Shown piece after piece: positions 11,187 to 22,753 of a DNA stretch of 64,000 nucleotides. The translations under genes were made by a program, and so were the position numbers. The notes under the pieces were generated by a model, which was not told where the DNA came from, did no database searches, and worked only from the letters and a program-made list of their open reading frames with translations. This DNA is from Armillaria gallica (taxonomy: Eukaryota > Basidiomycota > Agaricomycetes > Agaricales > Physalacriaceae). Positions within the stretch are counted from its first letter, which is position 1. Each line of letters begins with the position of its first letter. The stretch spans positions 7,192,001 through 7,256,000 of the forward strand of contig JBANDB010000004.1 in NCBI GenBank assembly GCA_037576215.1, written 5' to 3'.

Positions 11187-12400
11187 ATGTCAACAGTCCT
11201 TCAATACATCGAAGCCGTCGCCATTACCACTGCTTTGCGTACGTCTCCCCCTGTCTTTCCTCCTCTCTCTCATCGTAAATTATATATTTTTTCAGCTTCC
11301 TACATCCTCGGTCGACTAGCGACATGATTTTTTACCACCGAGAGACACAAAACTTGGCGCGCCGTCTGCATCCATGCACTATTTCGATTTATGGCTGCAC
11401 ACACCGCGTACATTAAGCTGATATCGGCACCTACCTTCGATACGTACACCAAATGGAAGAAGAAGATCGGGCTGTCTCCTACCATTGAGGACCTCCCAGA
11501 CGGCGCAAAGCTCTTCTGGATCGGTAAGAAACGAGTAGACAAGGTCCTACTGTACGTCCATAGTACGTATTTCCCCTATTGTCTACAGTCGCTCAACCGA
11601 ACGATACTTAACAGGTGGCGCATACCTATTCGGCTGTGGACCATTGTTTATGCAATTCTTCCGATATCTCCAACTCGAGCTCGAGAAACGCAATACTAGC
11701 TTATCGTACGTTCATCATTATTCTACTCCCTTGGTTCTCGAATCGTATTGCCATCTCAGGACTAATCCCCGACGCCCTATACCCCAGCCAGCTAATCGAC
11801 GCCCACCAAGCTCTTGACAAGCTTGTTAGCGCCGGCGTAGACCCACAGAACCTGGTCCTCGTCGGCGACTCCGCAGGCGGAAACCTTATCCTCCAAATCT
11901 TCCCTCACATTCTCCACCCCCGTCTTAATATCCCTACACCTCCAAGGCCAAAAATTCCCTTCCTCTGGGCTCTCCTCATCTCGCCATGGGTTTGTCTTGC
12001 CGGCGATAAATCATTCGATATCAATGATCCCTACGACCTCATCAGCGGACGTACTTATCGCTCGTGGGGTAACACCATATTGCAGCATGCGGACACGCAA
12101 CTTGTGGATCCGGTGGGATTTGGTGCACCGAAGAATTGGTTCAAAGGTATTCACAAATTCGTGGGGAAGGTCCTCGTTACGTCCGGAGCGAAGGAGTGCA
12201 TGTATACGGCGCATCAACGACTTGTCCAAGAGTACCTGAAGATCACTGACCTAGACGTGGAATTCGTTGTCACGGACGGTGCGAGGGGGGTACACGATGA
12301 TATGCTATTCGATTTTTCTGTACCAAGAGAGAAGACGGAGAATTTGAGTCCGACAACTGCGGTTATTGTAGACGGATGCATGGGGTTATTTGGACAGTGA
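11187..12400 (+). pseudogene. Alpha/beta-hydrolase (HSL-like, fold-3), block A copy, broken
   Basis: The C-terminal part holds the nucleophile elbow GDSAGG (about 11863-11880) and the His segment GVHDDM. The start is ATG 11187 in good context (CCACC); a short intron follows exon 1. Four changes disable it: TGA at 11335; a G-to-A next to the intron donor at 11562, so the oxyanion-hole motif HGG would read HSG; a 20-bp deletion at about 11691, between two CGCGATA-like repeats, which shifts frame; and loss of continuity with the catalytic half. Related intact enzymes hydrolyse esters. The substrate is unknown. Confidence 0.85.
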
Positions 12401-12657
12401 CGCGACTGCAATACTATTCTCAGTTCTCGTTGAAGGAGCAATTTTCGTGCGTATATATAACCACACAATTCTTACCGGTATGACTCAATACAAGGACAGT
12501 GGCTACCTACCAGTTGGCATTCCTGTTCTAGCCACAGGATTCGGCAGAAGAAACCCCAGAAATACCGAACGACTCCTCTTGTGAAATTGGAGCTCAAGGA
12601 GGAACAGTTCGATGATGTACCCAATGCCGATATCACGGATTCCCCTTCGCCTTCACA

Positions 12658-13859
12658 GGGGCACGTAGAATTTTGCGTTTAACCCTTGCACGCTTGCGTT
12701 CCCTTGCGAGTTTCCGGTTTCATTTGCATTTGCGTTCATATGCACGCATTTGAATAAATTGCATTTGCGTTCGATCAAATGCATTTGCGTTTCTGAGTGT
12801 GACATCATTTGCGTGCGTGACATGATTGACTCTCTCGTCTGGGATGCCTTTCCTGAGTCCGAAAGTGTACTACACCGTGTGTTGTAAATCCAGTTTCAAC
12901 GCGTAGAAACGTCGATGATACTATGATAGTGAGCTCGGCAACCACCATCACAAACTGAATCTTGATCGGGCATCTAAGAACCCATTTCGGAACTCACGTC
13001 TACCGCCACGTCTGCATCGATTCTCTGTCTTGCACTGTGATCTTTCTTCACTTAGGATACTGTTTCTCCAACAGACTCGGATCGCTTCAATATTTAATAG
13101 TCCCAATGTTGAATTCTAGCCAAAAGGGTTCGAGCTCAAGTCATATTGTGTCAGTACACTTTCGCAGAGTGACTATGAGTACATGAGCCAACATTGAGTA
13201 ATACCAGGCCAGAATAACTGTGCAGATAAGTAACACGAGGCGATGATGTGTAAAAACGCTAGTGAAACCGGAGTTGAACTTGATTTGATCCAGTGTCAAA
13301 TGCAAACGTGACAGGTGTGTCACATTTGCATTCATTTGCGTTCGCTTGGTAACGCATGCGTTCACTTTGCATCGCATGCGTGGGATGTTTTACCATTCGC
13401 GTTCTTACTTAAACGCTTGCGAGAAATATCTGAACGCATGCGTAAATCAAGTTAACGCATGCGTTCTTGATTGAAACGTTTGCGTTACTTTGATTGGTGC
13501 ATGCGTTCATATGATTTGACTTTTGTAACTTCTGTTCGGGCTTCCACTGATTTTTTGATGGATGTATGGTACATAAATACCATCGTACCATCCACAGGGA
13601 CCTCGTGGGTAGGTATTTTACTGTCTTTCAGGTCTCAAACAATTGACTTGACACTGTAATCTATCCGGAACAGTATTGAGACCTCCTAAAGATTAAGAAT
13701 GCATTTGACGTAGTCTGGTACATAAATTTCGCTCGCATCTATAGGTAATGACACGCAGTAATGATGCCATAAATATATTGATAGGAACGCAAATGATTGT
13801 ACACAAAACGCAAATGAACGCAAGCACGCAAATCACAAACGCAAAATTCTCCTGGCCCC
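12658..13859. mobile_element. hAT-like non-autonomous element, 1.2 kb, GCATTTGCGTT-rich
   Basis: Imperfect ~20-bp terminal inverted repeats (starting GGGGCACG; core GAGAATTTTGCG on one side, TAGAATTTTGCG on the other) are flanked by CTTCACA at 12651-12657 and 13860-13866. Block B has the matching site without the insertion at about 35960, so the borders are well placed. Subterminal regions repeat GCATTTGCGTT and its complement. A central stretch (13340-13510) repeats the palindrome AACGCATGCGTT. No transposase was found. The 7-bp clean duplication (8 with one ambiguity) suits the hAT superfamily. Confidence 0.8.
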
Positions 13860-13866
13860 CTTCACA

Positions 13867-14172
13867 GGGATTGATTGCAAACAACTCGACATCCACGCAC
13901 GTAGTCTTGGTCCAAAGCCAAAGCAACAAACACCTTATCGCCAACTCCTTCTCTGTCCCAGGGCATACAAACCACCCGACATGGACAACCATCACGCCGG
14001 CATACTGTTCGGTAACCATAGGTCCAAACATATACCGAGCACTGCCAACGTTCGTACACCAATTTATGTGGAGTTTGCTGCAATTGGTGACAAGAAGGAA
14101 CGAGAGGTGTTTAAGACAGGGATTCTGTACGTGTCGATGTTATGTGATGCATTTTTGGGTGAGGTGAGGTGA
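13867..14172. other. Conserved unassigned segment between hydrolase and GH76
   Basis: It is shared with 35962-36258 in block B. Open frames exist on both strands in both copies (plus frame from 13981 with IYVEFAA.GDKKEREVFKTGILYVS; minus frame 13862-14083 with DGCPC.VVC.PW.R.GVGD). I cannot decide which, if either, is coding, and recognise no domain. Confidence 0.4.
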
Positions 14173-14844
14173 GCGATGAGTGATGAATGATGGGGGTATA
14201 GGGAGGAAATAGATGGGTCCAACGTGTGAGAGGGCACTGGTCCGGTATCATATGGCATGGCTGTTATCTGAGGCCCAGTGTTTGAAGGAACTTTGTGAAA
14301 TGTACGCCGGGAAAATCCCAGAAGCACCGCAGCAAGTTTGACATCAAGAAATAGAGAAGCGGAGGTTCATCAATCAAGTTTCTCACGGTATCGCCTCACA
14401 TCCTGGCATGAAAGTTCGTATAGTAGGAAGCCATGTGTAACTGATCTCAAAAAATCAATCGAGGTGTGTGCTAGCTTCTTTGAATAATTACCTTCACTAA
14501 CAGGGTCGCACTCAGATACTCAATCTAACGAGGAAGAAAGGTACCTCTTCTTTCGATGTGTATCTTTCACGCCAGCATTTAAGGGGTCTCAAATGAATCG
14601 TCGTGCCAAGTCGTCATCAGCATGTGCCTGAGATTCCAAGTTGTTCATAGATATCATGCTGCATAGCATGGAGCAATGTCCGCTCGTTTGCCGCTCTTTG
14701 CTGATATGTATGTTGGCAACAATTTCGATGTGTATTCGTGACTGTTCTCGCGATTTCATTCTCTATTCCAACTTCACCTTCTTTCATTTGACCTTCATGA
14801 CCATTTTGAAAACCCGGAGCTATCCGTCATTTCCTTGCGTCAGG

Positions 14845-17096
14845 ATGCTGCTCTTTCTTCTCTGGATACTGGGTGCTGTTATGTCAGACCTAGTGGCTGC
14901 GCAGGAGCTTAAGCCTTCTACATCCTGGATAGTGAGTAATACTTCACTGCTGTCAGCGAGCCACAATTATTGGGATTTAAATTCAGAACACCGACATCAC
15001 ATCGTCAAAGGTTGACCGCATTAACATCGCGAGTGCTGCTCTAGAGAAAGCGATCAGCATGCTTCAAGGAAATGGGCAATTCAATGGCAAGTTTTGTTCA
15101 ATCTCCCGCATTGAGCTTTTATTTAATTTTCCTATGATAGTCTCGGATGCTGAATATGAAATCCCTGGAAGACTTTATGCACAAATGGCAGAATTTGATA
15201 GACTGACAAACCAGACGAAGTACAAGGACGCACTAAAACAGTATTTTGCATCGGCAGAGTTGGTGAGATCCGGCTATTTGGATGAGTTGTTAGTATGGCC
15301 TCAGTATACCTTTTAACGCGCTGCTGACCGGACTTGATTCAGTGTTAGTTCTTTTTCCTGTAAACGCTCGCCGAATAACTGATGACTCCATTTTCAACAA
15401 TAGATAGACTATGGGCTGTGAGTCATACCATACACTGGCATTCTTGGGTTGTTAATCTTCCGTAGGAATTATGGATATGCTGCAGCTCGCGCGTATGCCG
15501 CTTATCGAGATCCGGACTTTCTCGATCTAGCTGTGACTTCGTGGACATCTGCGAGGCAGTACACAATATCTGAGCAACAGGCTGCCTCAGGCACCATCGA
15601 TAGCAAAAAAGTAGACATCGCAATGTTGTGCCAAGGCAGTGAGTGTCACCAATAGCTACAGCCGACCCTTGTTCTGATGCATTCCACAGCGACTTTAGCA
15701 GGTGGAACCTACTGGGTGAGTAATAATTGACATCAATGTTTATTTAATTAAATAATCCAATAGAACAGTGATCCCGACAATCCAACACTCACCAGTCTAG
15801 CCTCCGGGTTTTTCCTTGCGTGAGTTTTGAAATTTTCTAGGCAAGTGCTTGCTGACAGCAACAAGTGTTTCGGCTCTATTGGCAGAAGCAACATGGAACC
15901 AGACGTATCTCGATGCTGCCATCGACTCAGAAGAGTTCATACAGTCACATCTTCTCGATTCGTCTGATAACATACTGAATTCTGTCTTCCCATGTTCAGT
16001 AGATTCAACGGTGTATCCCTACAATTTTGGGATATTCATTGAAGGATTGGTCGTCCTAACTACCATCACCCAGAACACATCAACTGAATCACTGTGCGTA
16101 TCGCCATATTTTTGCTTCCAGCACACTGAAACATGACTTCCTAGATTGCGCAGTACTATCATTTCTACCGTGAATAGCTCAGTATGGCAGGAATCGGAGG
16201 GTGTCATTAACAGTACGTGTTTTCCCTACAAATTCATGTTACGATCTCATCATGATTGTGACGGTAAAGCTACTACCCCTGGAGGACACCTCATTGTGCG
16301 TGCGTTAGCAGCATTATATGAGCGTAGCACCGCATCAACTGATCTTCGGGACTACATCAAACAATACATTGGTGTTCAGGTGAGCCCTCATTTACTAACT
16401 TTTCCGCTCGCCATAACACCTTTATGTTGGAAACAGTATAATGCTGTCCTTGATCGCGCTACCTCAGGCGGGAGCAACGTTTATGCACTCCCCTGGACAG
16501 GTCCACCAAATTCCGCGTTCAGCCTTAATGCTCAGACAGTGGCTTTAACTGCGCTGATTAGTTCAATACAGCTTGCCGATGATCAGGCATCATCAACGAA
16601 GAGAAACTCGGCCGGAATCATAGCCGGTAGCGTCCTTGGCGTAATAGGCCTTATTGCAGCCTTGATCACGGGAGGCATTTTCTTGCGCAAACGACAGCAT
16701 CGGAGAAACACTGATGGCACTTTTGTTCTGGATGAGAGCCCTTTGCCAGTGCTAACACCATTCGTGATTACGCGGAGTATGGCCGCTTCTTGGATATCAG
16801 AAGAGCGGCATCGAAGAAACCAGATCAAAACAACTCAATCCCCCGGGGTTGCAAATAGAGGAGAACCTTCGTCATTGGGAATGGTCGAGAATGAGGGTGC
16901 TGCGGAGACAGCCAGAGAGAATATCCGAACAGAGTTGATTCCTTCACGAGAAGCTCGGGTTTCAGGTGCAGTGAATACACCGCGCGGTGATGGAAGAGAG
17001 AATGCACTGATAGAGGAGCTGCTGATATTCTTAAATGAACGTCTGCTACCAGGCCGACGGAATGCGGGGGAACTGCCGCCGGATTATCATGAATGA
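14845..17096 (+). CDS. Glycoside hydrolase family 76 protein with C-terminal membrane anchor
   Basis: GH76 enzymes act as alpha-1,6-mannanases; fungal Dfg5/Dcw1-type members work on cell-wall mannan and GPI proteins. Spliced across about nine short introns, it has a signal peptide (LLFLLWILGAVMSDLVAA), then EFDRLTNQTKYKDAL, NYGYAAARAYAAYRD, GFFLAVSALLAEATWNQTY, PGGHLIVRALAALYE and SNVYALPWTG, as in basidiomycete GH76. A single membrane helix (SAGIIAGSVLGVIGLIAAL, about 16608-16665) is followed by an RKR stop-transfer and a cytoplasmic tail ending LPPDYHE. One intron (15087-15140) starts with GC instead of GT. No frameshift or stop was found once introns are removed. The start is ATG 14845; an in-frame ATG about 48 bp upstream is possible. 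Catalytic Asp residues were not pinned down. Confidence 0.85.
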
Positions 17097-18048
17097 TAGG
17101 CGCCGACAAAGGACTTTCTGAGCTTGTACTCGTATGAATACATGCATTCCTAGGATTTGAAATGTATGGCGAGGAAGAGTATCTAAAGGACTTAGGATGG
17201 TTGTTAAGTTTGGTAAGCCTTTTTAGGTGCGAGAAATGTTTCTGAACGTCAGTTCAAAGATATTGGAGAACCAATGAGTAAAGGATACCTACCAGATGTC
17301 TCGCCTCCGTATTTCGTCCTGATGGCGGAGAATAGATAGTGTGATAGACTAGTGTTTCTTTCGCGTCCAATAGCAACGACAATTACGTGCGCAGGGATCA
17401 GTTCTCTTCTGTACGAGCACGTTAAATTACCAAAGGCTTGAACAGAAGAGCACAAATCATTAGGGAGGATTACGAGTATGCAGGCATTGGTGGTAGATTC
17501 TTGCCGTTACGTAGTGTTCATGAATCTGTTAGCAGAACAAAGCAGTCCACAAAAGAGGAAGCGCATTGAGATTATATCCTCACTAATGTTCATGAGCACT
17601 ATCATTGTAATGATACACAGTATTCGATACCGATACAGCCTTCGTCCTAAAGATTCTAATAATCAATATTTCAATGTCAATATCTATATGTATCCTCCTA
17701 CCCTTGACAAGTGCAGTGAGCATGGCGAACGAACCACGGGCCTTGCATCGCGTACCAGGATGTCCGTTGTCCTCAGTTTCGATACATGTCATCGCGGGAT
17801 CATCGTGTTTCCCTCCAAACCTCGGACTTGCTCATTGGCCGTAACTTGGAAAGGGAGTGTGCCTTGTAAGTAAAACGCGATTGTAGACGAGTACAAAGCT
17901 TGACATCCATTTGTTCGATGTATAAAAACATACGGATGAGTTATCTACAAGGAAGAGGCTTGGTTATCAATATTGTAGTCTTTCAAATATTCAAACCCTA
18001 GTGGTCGATGTACTGTACTCAGTACATCGCGAAGGGCATATTTTCAGA
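17097..18048. repeat. Non-coding duplicate of 53.7-54.77 kb
   Basis: Sequence from about 17260 (GAGTAAAGGATACCTACCAG) to 18048 runs parallel to 53710-54774, except that the latter holds a MITE. Small frames (for example 17478-17873) are not conserved in the second copy. It sits downstream of the F-box copies and contains no recognisable gene. Confidence 0.55.
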
Positions 18049-18255
18049 CTACAACTGAATAACCGTGATGTCATTTTCAGACCAGGACCCAACGACGACC
18101 CTCCCGAGATCCTCCTCATAATCCAACATAGTCCAGTTGTTCAGCGGGTTAGAGAATACATCACGAACGCGGACCTCGGTGGTGTGGTTAAGCGGACCGG
18201 GGTATACGGCTGCGACGAGGGTTTCGCAGTCATCGTGGTCCTGTGGACGGATCAA
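18049..18255 (-). pseudogene. F-box protein gene, C-terminal fragment
   Basis: This 207-bp minus-strand piece matches the last ~70 codons of the copy at 54775 (PGPLNHTTEVRVRDVFSNPLNNWTMLDYEEDLG, ending VIQL and the stop). It is cut off at 18255, where the sequence switches to an LTR tail. Nothing upstream of the break remains here. Confidence 0.7.
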
Positions 18256-18324
18256 GACCGAGAACGCCGAGAGAAAGCATGTGTTGACTCATGTATGACC
18301 GGAAAAGGCCCGATATCCTTAACA
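18256..18324 (+). repeat. LTR tail fragment (family of 35398-35909)
   Basis: The run from AAGACCGAGAA to GATATCC.TAACA matches the last ~70 bp of the 512-bp solo LTR in block B, with scattered mismatches. It abuts the F-box fragment exactly where homology to the other F-box copies ends. Confidence 0.65.
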
Positions 18325-18440
18325 CTCAGTATCTCCACCAGCATAAGCATACTATTGATGCTCAACTAACGCAAGAAATAAAAACAGTGTGCAAGGGTGA
18401 CGCAGAGAAAGGATCGACTAAAAGCCCTTAAGCATTCAAG

Positions 18441-18497
18441 CGGGATTCGAACCCTGATAGTAGGCGTTCAACATAGTGCGCCATGAAGGCGGATATT
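18441..18497 (-). repeat. tRNA-like relic downstream of F-box copy 2
   Basis: Minus strand: box A ATGGCGCACTATGTTG and box B AGGGTTCGAATCCCGC at tRNA-like spacing. The acceptor stem is not paired. It is the paralogue of the relic at 7989. Confidence 0.5.
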
Positions 18498-18584
18498 CGT
18501 ATTTTCTGTTCTATCCTCACTCGCAGTAGCACTGATACACTGATATCATAAACCAGCAAGGCTGCCAAGGTGTATATATTGCGG

Positions 18585-19959
18585 CTACAGCTGAACAATT
18601 GTAACCTTCCCAAACGGCCCAAGGGTGATCATCCCAAGATCTTTGTCATAATCCAACACGGTCCTGTTTTTGAGGTTGTTGATGCAGACCTCGCAAACGC
18701 AGACTTCGGTGGTAGGATTAAGCGGTCCGGAGAAAACAGTTGCTATGAGTGTTTCGCAGCCATCGTACTCCTTCCAGTCTGAGACCATGGCATGGTCATG
18801 TGGGCGTATCCATACATCAGTAGCTCGTTTGCCGAGGATAACATTGGTGCATCGAAGAGGTCCATGTTGGGATGATATTTCGCGAATAAGAGTTGGAGGA
18901 AAGGAGGGGAGCGAACTGGGCTGGAGCGAGTTTAGCTCCGATGCCCACGGGTTGTCGCTCTGCCATCCGGAAGTGGATAAGGATGGAGGTCGGTGTTGCA
19001 CTGGCACCGTCGACCCAGCTAAAGGAGTGCGTGGCTATGCGAGTGGGACGGTGTATACGGCTATGTAGCGGGCGGGTACGACGAGGATGGTAGTCAGGGT
19101 GAAGACAACTTGGATGTAGTGATCCTGTTGCGAGTCGCTTGTGTCGTCGAGGTAGGCGCCCTGGTCGATCTTCCAGTTGTAGATGAGCATCTTGGAGGCA
19201 TCGTCAATGAGGGCTATGACGTCGCCAGTAATGTTGACTGGGCAGACGTCAGTGTCGATGGAACAAATTTCATGCAGGGATCCGTTGTCATGCAGATGCG
19301 GATGCGCCGATCTCTGTGACCTATATACGTCAGCATTCATTATTCATTCATGAGATACGACGTATGTACGTCAGTGATCGTTCATGATGCACGAGATCTG
19401 AGATCTTGCGATCGATGATACCGCCAAGCTCTCTTCAAACTGTGGGTCTGTGTTCAACTTCACTCCAGTGAATATCACGCCTTTTGGCGACTACTCTGAG
19501 CACTTCTGCCGACATGCGATGTCCCATATTATCAGCACCGACCACATTCCCATGGATACAGTTAGCAGCCATCGGTGTTCTTGTCCTGGTACGAATTTGG
19601 TGTCGGAAACAGGTGATCCGATAAAAGCTGTCTCGCTTTTTGGGGTCAGAGGCGAGCCTGCGAGCCAACGGGATGCTAGTCGGAAAGCGTGACGTGTTCG
19701 ATGCTCGAGATTTGTATCGCCAAGGGGAAAAGAATAGTTATTCGAGCCGATTTGAAGCTTGAAGGCGTTTGTCTACATAATGTGTATACTTATCAGAGCG
19801 CTGAGCGCTGAACGGTTCGCATGTCTGTGATGTTTAGCGACCAGGATCGCAGGCCTAGGAAATACTTATCTGTTGGAGAAGGAGGACCTCGGGAACGGAT
19901 ATAAATACGATTGTATAGATCAAAACATCGTCAGGCAAGCCGTGGAATATCCTGTTCAT
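18585..19959 (-). pseudogene. F-box/WD-like protein gene, copy 2, broken
   Basis: The start ATG is at 19957-19959. The F-box core GLPDDVLIYTIVFISVPEVLLLQQ is followed by an intron. Then come an HRTRHAFRLASRWLAGSPL segment, a WD-like FVPGQEHRWLLTVSMGMWSVLIIWD, and the C-terminal part with EICSIDTDVCPVNITGDVIALIDD, ending VTIVQL and the stop at 18585. A TAG after the WD-like part (QKCSE, stop) and further shifts downstream break it. Its F-box is the best preserved of the copies. It probably served as a substrate-recognition subunit of an SCF ligase. Confidence 0.7.
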
Positions 19960-21395
19960 GGACGTCGTGTGCAGCCATGGACGGTTTTCCCGATTAAGCC
20001 GGTGACTAAACAAACACGTAACGATTTCCTACGCCTTCACGAGTTTCGATAATGAGCACGAGGTTTCGTTCACCCTTTCCGTTTTGAGACATGGACCATC
20101 ACCGTAAGCTCACTCTTGAATATTTACAGAACGAGTCGAAAGTCTAGTCTTTTTTGCAGCTATCCGAAGACAAATCCTGCTTAAGCCAAATTCTACTACT
20201 AGCGTGCTTTGGCAGTGCTCTCTGAACAGATCTCGAGCCGGCGGCCACTATTATATGGCTGCATGATCAGACATAAGGTTGCAGTACGGTAATCCACATT
20301 CATCATTCTGCTAAGTACTGATTCTCTTTATTTCGTTTCTGCAACACTTCAACTACTTAAATGTACACGTTTGATACTTACGTGTCTGTCGAAACACGTC
20401 CTACAAGGCCATGGCAGGATATAAACTAGTAGAACGAAATACCCTCATTCCGCTTGCCACGAGTACTGAACCAAAAATATCCTGCATGCGGGGTCAGTCA
20501 AGCAACGAGGAATTGAACCTGTATTGGAACCACATATGCGTACCGTTGCGGTACCTTTGCGGCACTGTTGCTTCCTCCTCAAATATATCTACAGCTCACG
20601 ACTCGCGCTGGATTTTATAAAAATTTCCCGATCAAAATTCAAAGCAGATGAACGGACAGTCAAGAAAATAATGCCGACAGTGTCAAGGCCTTAGCCAACC
20701 ACATACACCGGTGGGGAATAGAACCTTATGGGGACGCCATAGAGAGATAACGAAGACTTGTTCCCTAGCGCATGATGAAGGACATCACCGCAAAGGAAGG
20801 AGACACAAATCAGAATGAGTTGACACGACGGGCTCGAGGGATTGTACGTCTGCCTCGCGAAGTCTTCTTCACTTCCGCTGCTGACTCTCTGCTGGCCTTG
20901 TCCGTCGCTGTCTATGCATTCTTCCCTCGCCCTACTTACAATCATCAGAGCACTCGGCATAGAATTTGATCTTGACAGCGACGTTTAGAGTCTATTTGTG
21001 ATAAGAAGCGTGTTGATATTCGTGCTGGTTATATACCCGCCCACGTTTTAAGTGAAGGTTAAAATGCAATACGGTCGGTCTCCCTATCAAACCTTGGCTT
21101 ATGAATAGTTCGCACTACCACCACTTTACATCTCTCAAAGCCTGCCTGCGTTCGTACCTTCAGAATTATGGCTATCATAAAGTGAAGGGTGACTTGCACC
21201 ATAACAAGCCGGCGAGAATACCGCGTACCTTTCGCCATCTTGTTTAAACAAATTCCCCCAACATCCAAACCTCCCTCGACTACAAAGAATTAGTAGGCGA
21301 CATCAATCGGTGTTACAGACAGTTGCTGCAGGTCACTGTAACTGCCTTCGTGAGTGTCATGGAAAAGATGAAGCGAACATTGTGAATACGCCCTT

Positions 21396-21450
21396 GGGGA
21401 ATCGAACCCGAAACACGGCGAAGCCTATGTTAGCCACTAGACGTTGTCCT
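21396..21450 (-). repeat. tRNA-Glu-like relic
   Basis: Minus strand GTCTAGTGGCTAACAT then CGGGTTCGATTCCCC. It has the same shortened anticodon region as at 10744; a duplicated relic. Confidence 0.5.
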
Positions 21451-22082
21451 TTTCTCTTTCCACCTATTTTAATTGTTCTTCTCGAAATTGTTTCTTGATT
21501 CCCGGTAACGAGTTATACCCCTGCCATGATAAACTTTCAAAGTAAGGTCTGTCCGCCTGCTATCAAGAGACATACAGCGAGTGCAAACCTTGCCATGACT
21601 AATGTCTGGCCATTCCCCAGCTTCGGTAGACGTGCTGTACCAATACCAATACCAAGCTAAAGCAGCGTCTTCCGACTTGAGTGGTGTGCGCCTAGATACC
21701 TCCCGCGGCATCAGGAAAATCGCACAGATCGGCGAGCAAGAACCGTCACTCGTACTGTGCTTGATTGCTGTTGGTTCAGAGTAAATTCCTGTATGTGGGC
21801 ATGATCCTAGAAGTGCATGGTGCAAATTTTTATTCAGCCCGAAACATGAATGGATGACATACCTCTGTAATATGGACGACCCGGTTAGCCATATTCGTCT
21901 CGCGATGGAATACAAGAGAATAGTTGCGGTGTGTCTGAATCGCAATGCAGCCACTCTTCCTTGAATGCAGTTGAAACCATGCAAAGCACGGTCAGGGAAA
22001 AGATAAATGGGTTCGTTCATGCTCTTATATACTGGAACGAAGTACTGAGAAAAGGGACTCTATGATAAACTAAACACAACAA

Positions 22083-22138
22083 GAGGACTTGAACCTCTGG
22101 TTTACCCATGTAGGTTCGCTGTTACACCACTGATGCGT
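22083..22138 (-). repeat. tRNA-like relic
   Basis: Minus strand: box A AGTGGTGTAACAGCG, and a T-arm with a perfect 5-bp stem (AGAGG/CCTCT) around TTCAAGT. The anticodon arm and acceptor stem are not well formed. Confidence 0.5.
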
Positions 22139-22252
22139 GCTTATCAAGCCGTCTAAAGTATGAAGGAGAATAACTTTGATCTACCGGTAAACACCCAGGC
22201 ACTGACAATAAGCTGTGCATCAAAAACCAGCCTGCGAGAGTTATGCACCAGC

Positions 22253-22312
22253 AGGGGATTGAACCCTACACGGAACGTGAACATCAACCTTTCCGCTGTG
22301 GGAAGGGTAACT
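22253..22312 (-). repeat. tRNA-like relic
   Basis: Minus strand: CAGCGGAAAGGTTG resembles box A and TAGGGTTCAATCCCCTG a T-arm. The acceptor ends do not pair. Confidence 0.45.
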
Positions 22313-22753
22313 ACCATTTTATCCGTACCGTCACCACTACCCCGCAGACTGATATATCAAAGCCTATAGGATACCGTTAACCATGATATATTAAAGGCCT
22401 GCTCCTGCAGTCAGTGGTTGATACATCACCTGCAGTCGCATCCAAAAATGGTCCAAAAAGGAGCTTCAAATCAACGTACCGTTGCTCACTGTCGGTGACG
22501 ACAGGCTCCCCTCTTCCGCGCCTCAGCTAGACAGACAGTTGCCAACATGGTCCCAAAGTGAGTACTGGATCGCGCCAGGCCTTCTTGGATCGCGCCAGGG
22601 ATCCACTAGGGATCGCCGGTCCTTACCAGTGATGTCTAACTGTCCACATCGGTTACGGCCGCTTCCCTGGTTTTCTTTCTCGATCTGCCACATTTGGCTC
22701 GTGATATAGACAGTACGACAATGAGATTATTATTCTACTCGAACATATAGCAA

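Larger units (their letters stand above)
19960..22753. other. No gene; paralogous to 9.4-10.9 kb in its first half
   Basis: The part to about 21480 matches 9416-10830. Beyond that, small frames are not conserved. It holds three tRNA-like relics (21396, 22083, 22253) and a twice-repeated GGATCGCGCCAGG near 22568-22600. I see no supported gene. Confidence 0.5.

Noticed and set aside
15840..15875. Apparent 1-bp frameshift in GH76 block A relative to block B
   Set aside because: The difference falls in an intron once the acceptor at CAACAAG is used, which restores the GFFLAVSALLAE reading.
22568..22605. GGATCGCGCCAGG repeated twice
   Set aside because: Too short and local to support an element.
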